Origin: Nostoc sp. FACHB-110
GTDB taxonomy: Bacteria; Cyanobacteriota; Cyanobacteriia; Cyanobacteriales; Nostocaceae
DNA length: 64,000 nt
Direction: 5' to 3'
NCBI RefSeq assembly: GCF_014697425.1
Contig: NZ_JACJRU010000035.1
Span: 16,459-80,458, forward strand
Position 1 is the stretch's first letter; each line of letters begins with the position of its first letter. Both the position numbers and the translations under genes were made by a program. Positions 34,392 through 43,057 of the stretch are shown piece after piece. The notes under the pieces are model-generated. The model was not told the DNA's origin. It made no database searches and worked only from the letters and a program-made list of their open reading frames with translations.

Positions 34392-36503
34392 ATGAAGCGC
34401 CGGACTTTTTTACAACGAATTGGCTCAATACTGGCCTTGTTGGGTTTAACTGAAGCTGAGTGGTTGACTTTAGGCAATCGCTACTCTCAAGCTTTGGCAC
34501 AATCTAACCCCCGCAAATTGGCTTTATTAGTCGGTATTAATAAGTATCGAAAAAGTCCTTCTCTTAGTGGATGTCTAACCGATGTAGAACTACAAAAAGA
34601 ATTATTAATTCATCGGTTTAGCTTTGCAAGTTCTAATATTTTGACGTTAACTGATGAACAAGCTAGCCGCGAATTTATTGAGGCAGCTTTTTTAGATCAT
34701 TTTGGTAAGCAAGTTAAGTCGGATGATGTAGTTGTTTTTCACTTTAGTGGTTACGGCACTCGCATCAAATTAGATGAGTCATCGGAGACGCTACAAAAAG
34801 CTTTAGTGCCAACCAACGAAAATTTAGAAATTCAAGACGAAAAGATAGCTACTTATTTATTAGAAGAAACTCTTTTATTATTGTTGCGATCGCTCCCTAC
34901 AGAACGTGTGACAGCAGTATTAGATACTAGCTATGATGCACCTAATATCATTCAGCCCACAGGTTTAAAAATTCGCGCCCGTCAAGACTTAGCGGCACAA
35001 TTAGCCACAGCAGAACTTGAATTTCTCAAACAACTAAAAACTCAAAATTACCTGAGTAACGCAGTTATATTATCTGCAACATCAGACCCGAAGCAAGTCG
35101 CAAAAGAAGCGTTATTTTCTGGATTTAGTGCGGGCTTATTTACCTACGCTTTAACACAATATCTCTGGGAAACTACCCCAGCCACAACAATTCACTTCAG
35201 CCTATCTCATGTGGATAGTGCAATGTATAAGCGGGGGAGTAAACAGCAACCTAAGTTAATTACGGACAAAAAAGTTTTGACTAGCGAGAATTTATGGCTA
35301 GATCAAAATGCTAGTGCCGAGGGAGCCATCATTGCCATAGAAGACGAGGGCAAAACTGTACAATTATGGTTAGGAGGGCTACCAGCACAAGTATTAGAAA
35401 ACTATGGCGTAAATTCTCGATTTACCTCAACCAACGGACAACAGCTAATATTGCGATCTCGTACTGGTTTAACTGCAAAAGCGCAAATCTCTGCTATTGA
35501 AACCGCCACTCCCTTAGAAGTTGGACAACTTGTGCAAGAATCTATCCGAGTGCTACCGCTCCATCTTAATTTAGCTGTGGCTTTAGATTCTGGGCTAGAA
35601 AGAATTGAACGGGTAGATGCAACTAGCGCCTTTGCGGGAATTGCCCCCGTTGCCAGTATCATCACAGGAGAACAAGCTGTAGATTATGTTTTTGGTAAAC
35701 TCTTAGAAACTCCCAGCCGCTACGGTTTATTTTCTCCTGGTGGATTGTTAATTCCCAATAGTGCCGGCGAAGTTGGGGAAGCTGTGAAAGTAGCCGTGAC
35801 ACGCTTAGGCGCAAAATTATCCCATCTATTAGCAGCCAAGTTATGGCGACTCACAGAAAATGAAGGTTCTTCTCGCTTACCAATCAAGGGAAGTTTAGAG
35901 ATAGTTAATGGGATATCGCCAAAGGTGATTGGACAACGCGAAACCTTACGAACTGTGGACTCGAAAACACCAACGAAAAAACCACTCACCACTCCCAACA
36001 TACCAATTGGTAGCCGAGTGCAATACCGCATAGAAAATAAAGGCGATCGCGCGGTATATTTCATGCTACTAGGGTTGAAAAATTATCGGACTGCGATCGC
36101 TTTTTATCCTTGGCAAACAGTCGAAGAACCAAACACTTCCGAAACTAAACCTCTACTGCAACAAATAGTTATTCCTGCTGGTGAAACCGTGATTTTGCCA
36201 CAGAATTCGGCTGCATCTGGATGGACAATTTCCGGCCCAGCTTACGAATGCGAACACCAACTAATTTTTAGCACCGCACCCTTCAGCAGCACACTAAAAG
36301 CTTTAGAAACTCCCAAATATCCCCCAAGCGATCAACAGCCAATTGGTGCGCTAGTGAATCCTTTAGAAATCGCTCAAGCTGTCTTACAAGATTTACACAA
36401 CGCCAGCATCACCACAGCCGAAATGAACGGTACAGCCAACGATTCATATATCTTAAATGTCAATCAATGGGCTAGTTTTAACTTTGGGTTTCAAGTCAAC
36501 TAA
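34392..36503 (+). CDS. Caspase-fold protein (pseudo-orthocaspase) with C-terminal DUF4384-like domain
   Basis: 703 aa. Starts with a Tat-like signal (RRTFLQ at residues 3-8, then hydrophobic IGSILALLGL, ALA cleavage about 36). A peptidase C14 p20-type domain covers about 40-300: RKLALLVGINKYRKSPSLSG, FHFSGYGTR, TAVLDTSYDAP. In active orthocaspases these read HFSGHG and DxCHSG; here Tyr121 and Ser180 stand where catalytic His and Cys belong. The C-terminal part (about 550-690) has VQYRIENKGDRAVYFMLLGL like DUF4384. It is probably an exported non-proteolytic homologue. Followed by heptamers and a hydrolase gene. Confidence 0.88.
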   Translation: MKRRTFLQRIGSILALLGLTEAEWLTLGNRYSQALAQSNPRKLALLVGINKYRKSPSLSGCLTDVELQKELLIHRFSFASSNILTLTDEQASREFIEAAFLDHFGKQVKSDDVVVFHFSGYGTRIKLDESSETLQKALVPTNENLEIQDEKIATYLLEETLLLLLRSLPTERVTAVLDTSYDAPNIIQPTGLKIRARQDLAAQLATAELEFLKQLKTQNYLSNAVILSATSDPKQVAKEALFSGFSAGLFTYALTQYLWETTPATTIHFSLSHVDSAMYKRGSKQQPKLITDKKVLTSENLWLDQNASAEGAIIAIEDEGKTVQLWLGGLPAQVLENYGVNSRFTSTNGQQLILRSRTGLTAKAQISAIETATPLEVGQLVQESIRVLPLHLNLAVALDSGLERIERVDATSAFAGIAPVASIITGEQAVDYVFGKLLETPSRYGLFSPGGLLIPNSAGEVGEAVKVAVTRLGAKLSHLLAAKLWRLTENEGSSRLPIKGSLEIVNGISPKVIGQRETLRTVDSKTPTKKPLTTPNIPIGSRVQYRIENKGDRAVYFMLLGLKNYRTAIAFYPWQTVEEPNTSETKPLLQQIVIPAGETVILPQNSAASGWTISGPAYECEHQLIFSTAPFSSTLKALETPKYPPSDQQPIGALVNPLEIAQAVLQDLHNASITTAEMNGTANDSYILNVNQWASFNFGFQVN

Positions 36504-36507
36504 AAAA

Positions 36508-36535
36508 GTGTGAAGTATGAAGTATGAAGTCTGAA
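36508..36535. repeat. Short heptamer array
   Basis: GTGTGAAGTATGAAGTATGA and further GAAGTNT units directly after the caspase-fold gene. Confidence 0.75.
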
Positions 36536-36574
36536 ATTAATCAGTCAATCTAAAATCCAAAATCTCAAACTTTT

Positions 36575-37414
36575 ATGATCCAAACTGCGGGTGCTGTTAG
36601 CCTTAACACCTACGTTCAAGGTCAAGGATTTCCAATTTTAGCGATACATGGTCATCCTGGTTCTGGTCGTAGTCTTTCTGTATTTACTAATCACTTATCA
36701 AAACGCTTTCAAACTTTTGCCCCTGATTTGCGTGGCTACGGCAAAAACCGCTATCAAGGTAATTTTGCCATGACCGACCATTTAACCGACCTAGAAGCTC
36801 TTTTAAACCGCTTTGCCATTGAAAAATGCTTAATACTGGGTTGGTCACTAGGTGGAATTTTGGCGATGGAATTAGCTTTTAAGATGCCAGAGCGTGTCAC
36901 GGGGCTAATTTTGGTAGCTACAGCCGCTAGACCCTATGGCAGTCATCCCCCGATAACTTGGCAAGATAATCTGTATACAGGGATTGCGGCGATATTAAAT
37001 TTGATTAAGCCTAGCTGGCAATGGAATATTGATACATTTGGTAAGCGATCGCTATTTCGTTACCTAATTCAGCAACATACAGCTACAGCCTATAAGTACA
37101 TTGCCCAAGAAGCAGTCCCAGCCTATTTACAAACTTCAGCCGCTGCGACTCGTGCCTTATCTACTGCTTTACGGTCTAAATATAATCGCCTAACTGAACT
37201 AGACCATATTAATTGCCCTAGTCTAGTACTAGCAGGCGCGCAAGACCGTCACATCACAGCCGAATCTAGCTTAGAAACTGCCAGACATCTCAAAAATAGT
37301 CAGTGGCAATGCTACCCTAACACCGCACATCTTTTCCCCTGGGAAATTCCGCATCAGGTATTAAGTGACATTGACCACTGGCTAGAAACACATCCCCAAG
37401 TGATGCGTAGCTAA
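36575..37414 (+). CDS. Alpha/beta hydrolase
   Basis: 279 aa. Oxyanion region AIHGHPGSGRS, nucleophile elbow GWSLGG with Ser91, acid in GAQDRHIT (about residue 228) and His in NTAHLFPWE (about 257) make a full catalytic triad. The cap region is helical. Substrate unknown; the family includes esterases, lactonases and peptidases. It lies 71 bp after the caspase-fold gene in the same direction, with heptamers between. Intact. Confidence 0.9.
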   Translation: MIQTAGAVSLNTYVQGQGFPILAIHGHPGSGRSLSVFTNHLSKRFQTFAPDLRGYGKNRYQGNFAMTDHLTDLEALLNRFAIEKCLILGWSLGGILAMELAFKMPERVTGLILVATAARPYGSHPPITWQDNLYTGIAAILNLIKPSWQWNIDTFGKRSLFRYLIQQHTATAYKYIAQEAVPAYLQTSAAATRALSTALRSKYNRLTELDHINCPSLVLAGAQDRHITAESSLETARHLKNSQWQCYPNTAHLFPWEIPHQVLSDIDHWLETHPQVMRS

Positions 37415-37459
37415 TAATTTTTAGTTGTTGAATGAAGGATGAAGCGAAGAATGGTAATT

Positions 37460-37492
37460 TCATACTTCAGACTTCATACTTCAGACTTCAAA
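37460..37492. repeat. Heptamer array TTCAKAC
   Basis: CATACTTCAGACTTCATACT and a further unit alternate ATAC and AGAC types; located between convergent genes. Confidence 0.75.
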
Positions 37493-37504
37493 TAATTGCC
37501 TAAA

Positions 37505-37807
37505 TTAAATCTGACCGCTAAAGGCAGGCGTTACTTTGCGGTCAATCCGTTCCCCCAGGTCTTCAGCAATTGTCAACTTATCTGGTTTACAACGTTTCAC
37601 ATTCACTTGTATTCCTTGTGCGCCTTCGAGTTCTAGGTCTTCTACATAGCCTTTGAGAGATAATTTGGCATCAGCAGAAGTCAGAAATGGGCCAAAGTAG
37701 TAAGTGCAACGGGGGTTGTGTGTTACAATCTCTACCCACCAAGCTAATCCGAGACTATTAAATGTATTGATTAAAGCTTCTTTCATGTTGTACCCGATGG
37801 TTGTCAT
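37505..37807 (-). CDS. DUF1816 domain protein
   Basis: 100 aa. Matches the short cyanobacterial DUF1816 family: LAWWVEIVTHNPRCTYYFGP, FLTSADAKLSLKGYVEDLEL, GAQGIQVNVKRCKPDKLTI. Members are soluble and of unknown function; some are reported near phycobilisome or CpcD-like genes but nothing of that kind is near here. It is downstream of rlmB on the same strand. Confidence 0.85.
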   Translation of the reverse strand: MTTIGYNMKEALINTFNSLGLAWWVEIVTHNPRCTYYFGPFLTSADAKLSLKGYVEDLELEGAQGIQVNVKRCKPDKLTIAEDLGERIDRKVTPAFSGQI

Positions 37808-37902
37808 GGTAGTTGCTGATCGATCAATCTGGTAGTGGTTTTTAGATACTACGCTGCTATTTTTATGGTTTACATTTCTTTATACTCTTTTGGGCTTGAT
37901 TT

Positions 37903-38925
37903 TCAAAGAGGTTTTTGTAACTTATTCAGATACAAAGTGTTCAAAGAACGTTGGCGATAAACCTCGTAAAGTGCCATCCCAGCAGCAACTGAGGCATTTA
38001 GACTAGGAGTTTTTCCTTGTAAGGGAATTGACACCAAAACATCACAAGCACGTTGTGTTAACAAACTTAAACCTTCACCTTCTGAACCGATGACCAAAAC
38101 TATAGGCCCGCTAAAACGCACTGTATGTATGGGTTCGCTACCTGTAGCAGCAGTGCCATAAATCCAAAAACCAGCTTCTTTGAGTTCTTCTAAAGCGCGA
38201 CTGAGATTAATCACTCTAGCTACAGCAAAATTTTCTAAAGCTCCTGCTGCTACTTTTACCACTGTTGAGGTGATCCCCACAGCCCTTCTTTGAGGAATGA
38301 CTAATCCTTGTGCGCCGATGGCTTCGGCTGTACGAATAATTGCGCCTAAGTTGTGGGGGTCAACGATTCCTTCTGCTACGACAATGACGGGATCATTAGT
38401 AACAGATTTTGCTTTGGCAATTAAGTCTGTTAATTCTAGATAAGAATAGGGTGCAATTTGCGCTGCAATACCTTGGTGATTAGCCCCTTCTGTAATTTGG
38501 TCTAAACGTTTAGGTTCTACTTCATCGATAACTGTGCCATGCTCTTTTGCTTGTAACAATAAATTGTGGAATCGGGGATCGTAGCGTAACCGAGATGTGA
38601 CCCAAATTCGATTCAATTCGCGTTGACTTTCTAACGCACTTAAGACGGGATGACGACCATAGATTAAATCGCTGTCTTCAGCATTTTTAATAGCCGGAGA
38701 TGGGAGTGAAATGTGCGGCTTAGAGTGCGAATTGTGAGGAATCTGATTATTTTGCTCTGCGGATTTAGCTTTGCGAATGGGATGACCCACACTCACAGTC
38801 TGATCACGATCGCCTGATTTGGCTTTACGAATGGGACTACCGACAAAACGCTTGCCTTTGATTTTCACAGTCCGCCCACGATTGGGTTCGCCAGATGTCT
38901 GGAGCTTTTTTGGTTTACTAGTCAT
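37903..38925 (-). CDS. rlmB: 23S rRNA 2'-O-methyltransferase of the TrmH/RlmB family
   Basis: 340 aa. SPOUT methyltransferase core: DLIYGRHPVLSAL, the L30e-like N-domain, VAEGIVDPHNLGAIIRTAEA, VLVIGSEGEGLS and IPLQGKTPSLNASVAAGMAL, all as in RlmB (G2251 ribose methylation in E. coli numbering). The first 80 residues are a basic extension with an internal duplication (VGSPIRKAKS and VGHPIRKAKS), perhaps rRNA-binding. It follows the Mini-III gene by 97 bp, a pairing also known in Firmicutes. Confidence 0.92.
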   Translation of the reverse strand: MTSKPKKLQTSGEPNRGRTVKIKGKRFVGSPIRKAKSGDRDQTVSVGHPIRKAKSAEQNNQIPHNSHSKPHISLPSPAIKNAEDSDLIYGRHPVLSALESQRELNRIWVTSRLRYDPRFHNLLLQAKEHGTVIDEVEPKRLDQITEGANHQGIAAQIAPYSYLELTDLIAKAKSVTNDPVIVVAEGIVDPHNLGAIIRTAEAIGAQGLVIPQRRAVGITSTVVKVAAGALENFAVARVINLSRALEELKEAGFWIYGTAATGSEPIHTVRFSGPIVLVIGSEGEGLSLLTQRACDVLVSIPLQGKTPSLNASVAAGMALYEVYRQRSLNTLYLNKLQKPL

Positions 38926-39022
38926 AATTAGCTTTCAGTTTATTAGCTTAAAAAGTACGCATCTGAATTCTTGAAGGAGCTAAACCCAACACACCAATTT
39001 TTTACTCATCAGGTGAGATTGC

Positions 39023-39526
39023 TCAGTCTTGTTCGAGATGAAGTTTTTCTAACAATTCGGTTAATCTTGCTACGTCTGTCAGATACAGATAACCAATCAA
39101 TGTTTCTAGGCTAGTTGCTTGTTGGTAAATTTCGGGAGCAAGGCGTTTAGGTCGTCCTGTAGAGGCGTTACGCCCCCGACGGACTATTTCTAGTTCGGCC
39201 TCCCTCAGATGAGGAATCAGCGATCGCAAATGTAGGGCTTGTGTTTCTGCTCTCACCTGAGCTACTACCAAACGGTGGTAAGCTTCTAGTCGCTGTAATG
39301 GCAATAGATAGAACATTCTAGCATAAAGCTCATATATTGCGTCTCCTAAATAAGCTAAAGCAGCAGGAGAAATTTGTCTTACTTGTGTTGGTGAAATCTC
39401 TTGGCGTAGTTGCGCCGCGTTGGCTAAACAGCTTTGAACCCAAGATAAATCAGATATGGGAGGTTCATCTTGGCTATCTACTGGCTCGTCCTCCTGGGGC
39501 TTCACAAATTCATCATTCCTTAACAA
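39023..39526 (-). CDS. mrnC: Mini-ribonuclease 3
   Basis: 167 aa. RNase III catalytic domain without dsRNA-binding domain: ISPAALAYLGDAIYELYARM carries the metal-binding GDAxYE, and RRGRNASTGRPKRLAPEIYQ plus SLETLIGYLYLT complete the signature. In Bacillus, Mini-III matures 23S rRNA; the neighbouring rlmB modifies 23S rRNA, which fits a ribosome-assembly pair. The N-terminal 25 residues are acidic and family-variable. Confidence 0.93.
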   Translation of the reverse strand: MLRNDEFVKPQEDEPVDSQDEPPISDLSWVQSCLANAAQLRQEISPTQVRQISPAALAYLGDAIYELYARMFYLLPLQRLEAYHRLVVAQVRAETQALHLRSLIPHLREAELEIVRRGRNASTGRPKRLAPEIYQQATSLETLIGYLYLTDVARLTELLEKLHLEQD

Positions 39527-39709
39527 AATGCGCTTACAGGATTGGTTTTGCTTTAAAATACTTTAATTATCTTACGTAGCACAATATATACTATCAGGAT
39601 TGCCCAATTAATTCTATCTTTTTCGTTGAGAGTTGGCACAGAGAAATTGGGGAGTAGGGAAGAGATAGTTTGTAGATGGGCGGTTCAATAAACGCCTACT
39701 ATCTCCAAA

Positions 39710-39833
39710 TAAGTAAGTCGGTGTAAATAATTATTGTGGGAATAAGGCAGGGGGCAGGGAGCAGGGAGAGAAAGCGTTTGAGCCTTATTTACTTTTTCTC
39801 ACATAGTTTAGTTTTATTGCATCGACTTACTTA
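39710..39833. mobile_element. MITE-like element, 124 bp
   Basis: TAAGTAAGTCG at 39710-39720 is inverted at the right end (CGACTTACTTA, 39823-39833); extended arms agree at about 15 of 17 bases. The interior carries CAGGGGGCAGGGAGCAGGGA heptamers near 39752-39771. No coding capacity. The flanks (39527-39709 and 39834-40059) contain no gene. Confidence 0.65.
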
Positions 39834-40059
39834 GAAGTAGGTAAAAGAATTCAAAAAAATAGGCAACAGGTAAGAAAAATCCTTTGTTGCCCCCAGCCCT
39901 ATTCCCTACTCAATTTAAATATTTAAATTTTATTTATATCAATAATTTGCTGGCTTTTACACCTCTCCCACAAGGAGAGAGGTTAGCGTCCAGCTTTTAT
40001 AAAAATTAAGCTATCCAATAGTTGATCTGGATAGCTAAATTTCCTCATAGGGTCAACCG

Positions 40060-40428
40060 TCAAGACTCTTGGATATTTTCTAGAGCCGCTTCCACTGTGG
40101 TTTGCAGAGAGAGAAATGTCTCTAGGCGAACGAGTTTGACCGTTTGAGTAACACGGGCATTTGTGACAATTTGCAAGGTGCCTTCAGCTGTGCGAGCCTG
40201 CTTGGCTAGCTTTACCAAGGCTCCCAAGCCAGAGCTATCAACAAAGTCAATTTTTGAGAGATCCAGAATAATGTGCTTTGGCCCCTCTTCAATTTTAGTA
40301 CCCAGGACTTTGCTAAATGTCGGTTCCGAAAAAGCATCTAACAAACCTGTGAGGCGGAACAGCTGATAGTTATCCCGGGCTTCACGAGTGCCTCTCAGGC
40401 TTACAGTTAGATTAAGTTGCTCAGCAAT
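40060..40428 (-). CDS. STAS-domain anti-sigma factor antagonist
   Basis: About 122 aa if started at the ATT at 40428. STAS signature KHIILDLSKIDFVDSSGLGA has the phosphorylatable Ser (DSSG), and LQIVTNARVTQTVKLVRLET is typical of cyanobacterial members. They are targets of serine kinases and PP2C phosphatases in partner-switching. The open frame extends to a GTG at 40482, but only the region just upstream of the ATT has a strong Shine-Dalgarno sequence (GAGGAGGG), and the family normally begins close to LNLTVSLRG. A rare AUU start is therefore likely. Confidence 0.85.
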   Translation of the reverse strand: MAEQLNLTVSLRGTREARDNYQLFRLTGLLDAFSEPTFSKVLGTKIEEGPKHIILDLSKIDFVDSSGLGALVKLAKQARTAEGTLQIVTNARVTQTVKLVRLETFLSLQTTVEAALENIQES

Positions 40429-40431
40429 AAT

Positions 40432-40440
40432 TCCCTCCTC
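40432..40440 (-). promoter_or_regulatory. Strong Shine-Dalgarno before a probable AUU start
   Basis: On the minus strand GAGGAGGGA is followed by ATTATTGCT; the second ATT is five bases downstream of the core GGAGG-type motif. No ATG, GTG or TTG is correctly spaced. Confidence 0.55.
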
Positions 40441-40624
40441 ATAATTAAAGTGAACGCTCAAGTATAGATGGTTTTTATGCACATTGTCTACAACCTGCTG
40501 GGATAGCAGTGTAGAAGTAAAGCAAACAGGAAAAATTAAAAAGATTCCTTTTACTTTAGCTTTTTAAGCTTTGATTTTGGCAGTGACCATCGAGGACTTT
40601 TTATATTTTTACTTAACCGCAGCA

Positions 40625-41773
40625 TTAAACTGTGCGTAGTGATCGCATTGCTTGGACAAATTGCTCAAATAGATAATCAGCATCATGGGGGCCGGGGCTG
40701 GCTTCGGGGTGATACTGTACCGAGAAGATGGGCAAAGATTTATGGCGGACACCAGCAACAGTGCGATCGTTTAAGTTGAGGTGGCTGATCTCAACTAATG
40801 TTTGGGGTAAAGTATCTGGGTTAATGGCAAAACTGTGATTTTGGCTGGTAATTTCGATCCGCCGTTGTAAACCCGCAGGCTGATTTAACCCCCGATGGCC
40901 AAATTTGAGTTTAAAGGTTTCTGCACCCAAGGCGTGACCTAAAATTTGGTGTCCCATACAAATACCAAACATGGGTTTTTGGCTTTCTAAGAGGGCTTTG
41001 ACGGTTTCAATACCTTCTGTAACGGCAGAGGGATCGCCAGGGCCATTGGAAAGAAAGATGCCATCTGGGTTGTAACTAAGAATTTCTGCAACGGGTGTAT
41101 TGACTGGGACAACAATTACGCGACAACCATAACTAGCCAACCGCCGCAAGATATTGCGCTTCACGCCAAAATCAATGGCGACAACTGTAAAGGTTTCTTG
41201 ACCATTTGCCGTAGTTTCGGGGTTAAATTCCCATTCGGGAATAGTGGGTTCTGACCATTCATAAACTTGGGGTGTGCTGACTTCTTTGACGAGATTCAAG
41301 CCAGCCATATTAGGAAATGCTTGGACTTGTTCTAGCAGTTCGGCTTCATCCAAAATTTCTGTAGAAATTCCACCATTCATTGCGCCGAATATCCGAATTT
41401 TGCGGGTGAGGGCGCGGGTATCAATGCCGTAGATACCGGGAATTTGATTTTGTTTGAGGTAGTCGGGTAAAGATTGGGTCGATCGCCAGTTACTAGGTTT
41501 ATGACAAATATTGCGAGCGATCGCACCTCGCACTTGCGGCCGCAATGATTCTTCATCTTCAGGATTAACGCCTGTGTTGCCCAATTCAGGATAGGTAAAA
41601 ATGACAATTTGACCGCAGTAACTAGGGTCAGTCAAAACTTCTTGATAGCCAGTCATGCCAGTGTTAAACACCACTTCCCCGATTGTGGTTCCCGTCGCAC
41701 CGAAAGACCAACCACGGTAAGCAGTGCCATCTGCCAAAACAAGTAGAGCGGGTATTGCGTCAGACAGGGACAT
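40625..41773 (-). CDS. carA: Carbamoyl-phosphate synthase small subunit
   Basis: About 382 aa from the ATG at 41773 (MSLSDAIPALLVLADG). Glutaminase subunit providing ammonia to CarB for arginine and pyrimidine synthesis. The N-terminal domain (TGMTGYQEVLTDPSYCGQIV) and the class I amidotransferase with FGICMGHQILGHALG (Cys nucleophile) and FSVQYHPEASPGPHD (His) are complete. The open frame continues to 41911, but that stretch includes heptamer repeat and is unlike the family. carB is not in the window. Confidence 0.96.
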   Translation of the reverse strand: MSLSDAIPALLVLADGTAYRGWSFGATGTTIGEVVFNTGMTGYQEVLTDPSYCGQIVIFTYPELGNTGVNPEDEESLRPQVRGAIARNICHKPSNWRSTQSLPDYLKQNQIPGIYGIDTRALTRKIRIFGAMNGGISTEILDEAELLEQVQAFPNMAGLNLVKEVSTPQVYEWSEPTIPEWEFNPETTANGQETFTVVAIDFGVKRNILRRLASYGCRVIVVPVNTPVAEILSYNPDGIFLSNGPGDPSAVTEGIETVKALLESQKPMFGICMGHQILGHALGAETFKLKFGHRGLNQPAGLQRRIEITSQNHSFAINPDTLPQTLVEISHLNLNDRTVAGVRHKSLPIFSVQYHPEASPGPHDADYLFEQFVQAMRSLRTV

Positions 41774-41797
41774 AGGCGATAGATTAGGGATGGGGTA

Positions 41798-41936
41798 AGT
41801 ATGAAGTCTGAAGTCTGAAGTCGGAAATATGAGATTTTTACTTCGACACTGCGTCTTCATCCTAAAAAAGTTTAAATCATCAAATGCAAAGTCTGATACT
41901 TCATAATTCATACTTCATACTTCATACTTCATAATT
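41798..41936. repeat. Heptamer arrays upstream of carA
   Basis: GAAGTCTGAAGTCTGAAGTC near 41801-41821 and inverted CATACTTCATACTTCATACT near 41907-41930, with palindrome potential, in the promoter region between carA and the divergent retropepsin-like gene. Confidence 0.75.
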
Positions 41937-42013
41937 CTGAATGATTTTCCCAGGGTAATTCGGTGGCAGGAGTGGTTTTGCAGTTGTTTGGCTAGGTAAA
42001 ATAGATATCAATT

Positions 42014-43057
42014 ATGCTTCAGTCTTTTTTATCTCGTGCAGCCCTGATTTTTCTCGCAAGTGCTTTAACTGTTTTGGGTGTTGCCTGTAGTGAAAACAAA
42101 CAGACTACTGAGACTGTTAGTAATCAACAATCTGTCATCACTGATAATTCTTCAGTACCGCAGCCTGTTGAGTCAGCAACCCCAGTCACCAGCCCAGAAC
42201 CTGAAGTACTGCCACCGTCGGAGATTGAACCCGATTATTTTCAGTTGGGATTAGATAAAGCCGCAGGAGCCGTGAGTATTAGTCAATCGGCTCAATCGTT
42301 TGAGGATTGGGATTTAGTGGCGAATCAGTTTCAAGAGGCGATCGCTCTTATGGAACAAGTCAAGCGCCAAAGTCCTGATTATGTGTCGGCTCAAGGCAAA
42401 ATTGTCGAATATCAGCGTAAGGTAACGTATGCGCGGCAAAAGGCGAATCCGAATTTGCCACAGCCATCAGCTGACAATCAAAACATCGTAGTGGCAGTTC
42501 CCCCGCCAAAAACTGTGGCTAAATTTGTGCCACAACAAACTGTCCCAACCAGACAACAGCCAGAACAGCGCGTTTTTTCCTCAACAGAAATTCTGCCACG
42601 GGAAAAAAATGTGTTTGTTGCGCCGATTAAACGCCGCGTGGGTGGTACGCCGATTGTGGAAGTCACTTTTAATGGTCAGCAGAAATTCGACATGATTGTA
42701 GATACAGGAGCCAGTGGCACTGTGATTACCCAGGAGATGGCGAATGTGTTAGGTATTATACCTGTAGGCAAAGCCAAGGCGAATACAGCGAGTTCTAGAG
42801 CTGTAGAATTTCCGGTGGGTTATGTTGATTCGATGGCAGTTAGCGGGGTAAGAGTGAATCGAGTGCCAGTAGCGATCGCTGGGACAGATTTAGAAACAGG
42901 CTTATTAGGACATGACTTTTTTGGTAATTACGATGTCACCATTAAGCGCAATGTTGTAGAATTCCGTCCCCAATCGCATTCTGAAGCTAATTCGATAGAA
43001 ATTGAACTAGATCCTCCAACTTCTGCCACGGACTCCCGCTCTGTAGAATTTCCCTAG
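42014..43057 (+). CDS. Retropepsin-like aspartic protease, exported
   Basis: 347 aa. An N-terminal signal with a lipobox-like end (LTVLGVACSE) suggests a lipoprotein. Residues 60-140 form a helical TPR-like region, and a Pro/Gln-rich linker follows. The C-terminal clan AA domain has VEVTFNGQQKFDMIVDTGAS with the catalytic Asp in DTGAS, and LLGHDFFGNYDVTI as flap/end motif, as in bacterial single-domain aspartic proteases (TIGR02281-like). These act as dimers. The last 71 bp overlap the 3' end of trpD on the other strand. Intact. Confidence 0.87.
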   Translation: MLQSFLSRAALIFLASALTVLGVACSENKQTTETVSNQQSVITDNSSVPQPVESATPVTSPEPEVLPPSEIEPDYFQLGLDKAAGAVSISQSAQSFEDWDLVANQFQEAIALMEQVKRQSPDYVSAQGKIVEYQRKVTYARQKANPNLPQPSADNQNIVVAVPPPKTVAKFVPQQTVPTRQQPEQRVFSSTEILPREKNVFVAPIKRRVGGTPIVEVTFNGQQKFDMIVDTGASGTVITQEMANVLGIIPVGKAKANTASSRAVEFPVGYVDSMAVSGVRVNRVPVAIAGTDLETGLLGHDFFGNYDVTIKRNVVEFRPQSHSEANSIEIELDPPTSATDSRSVEFP

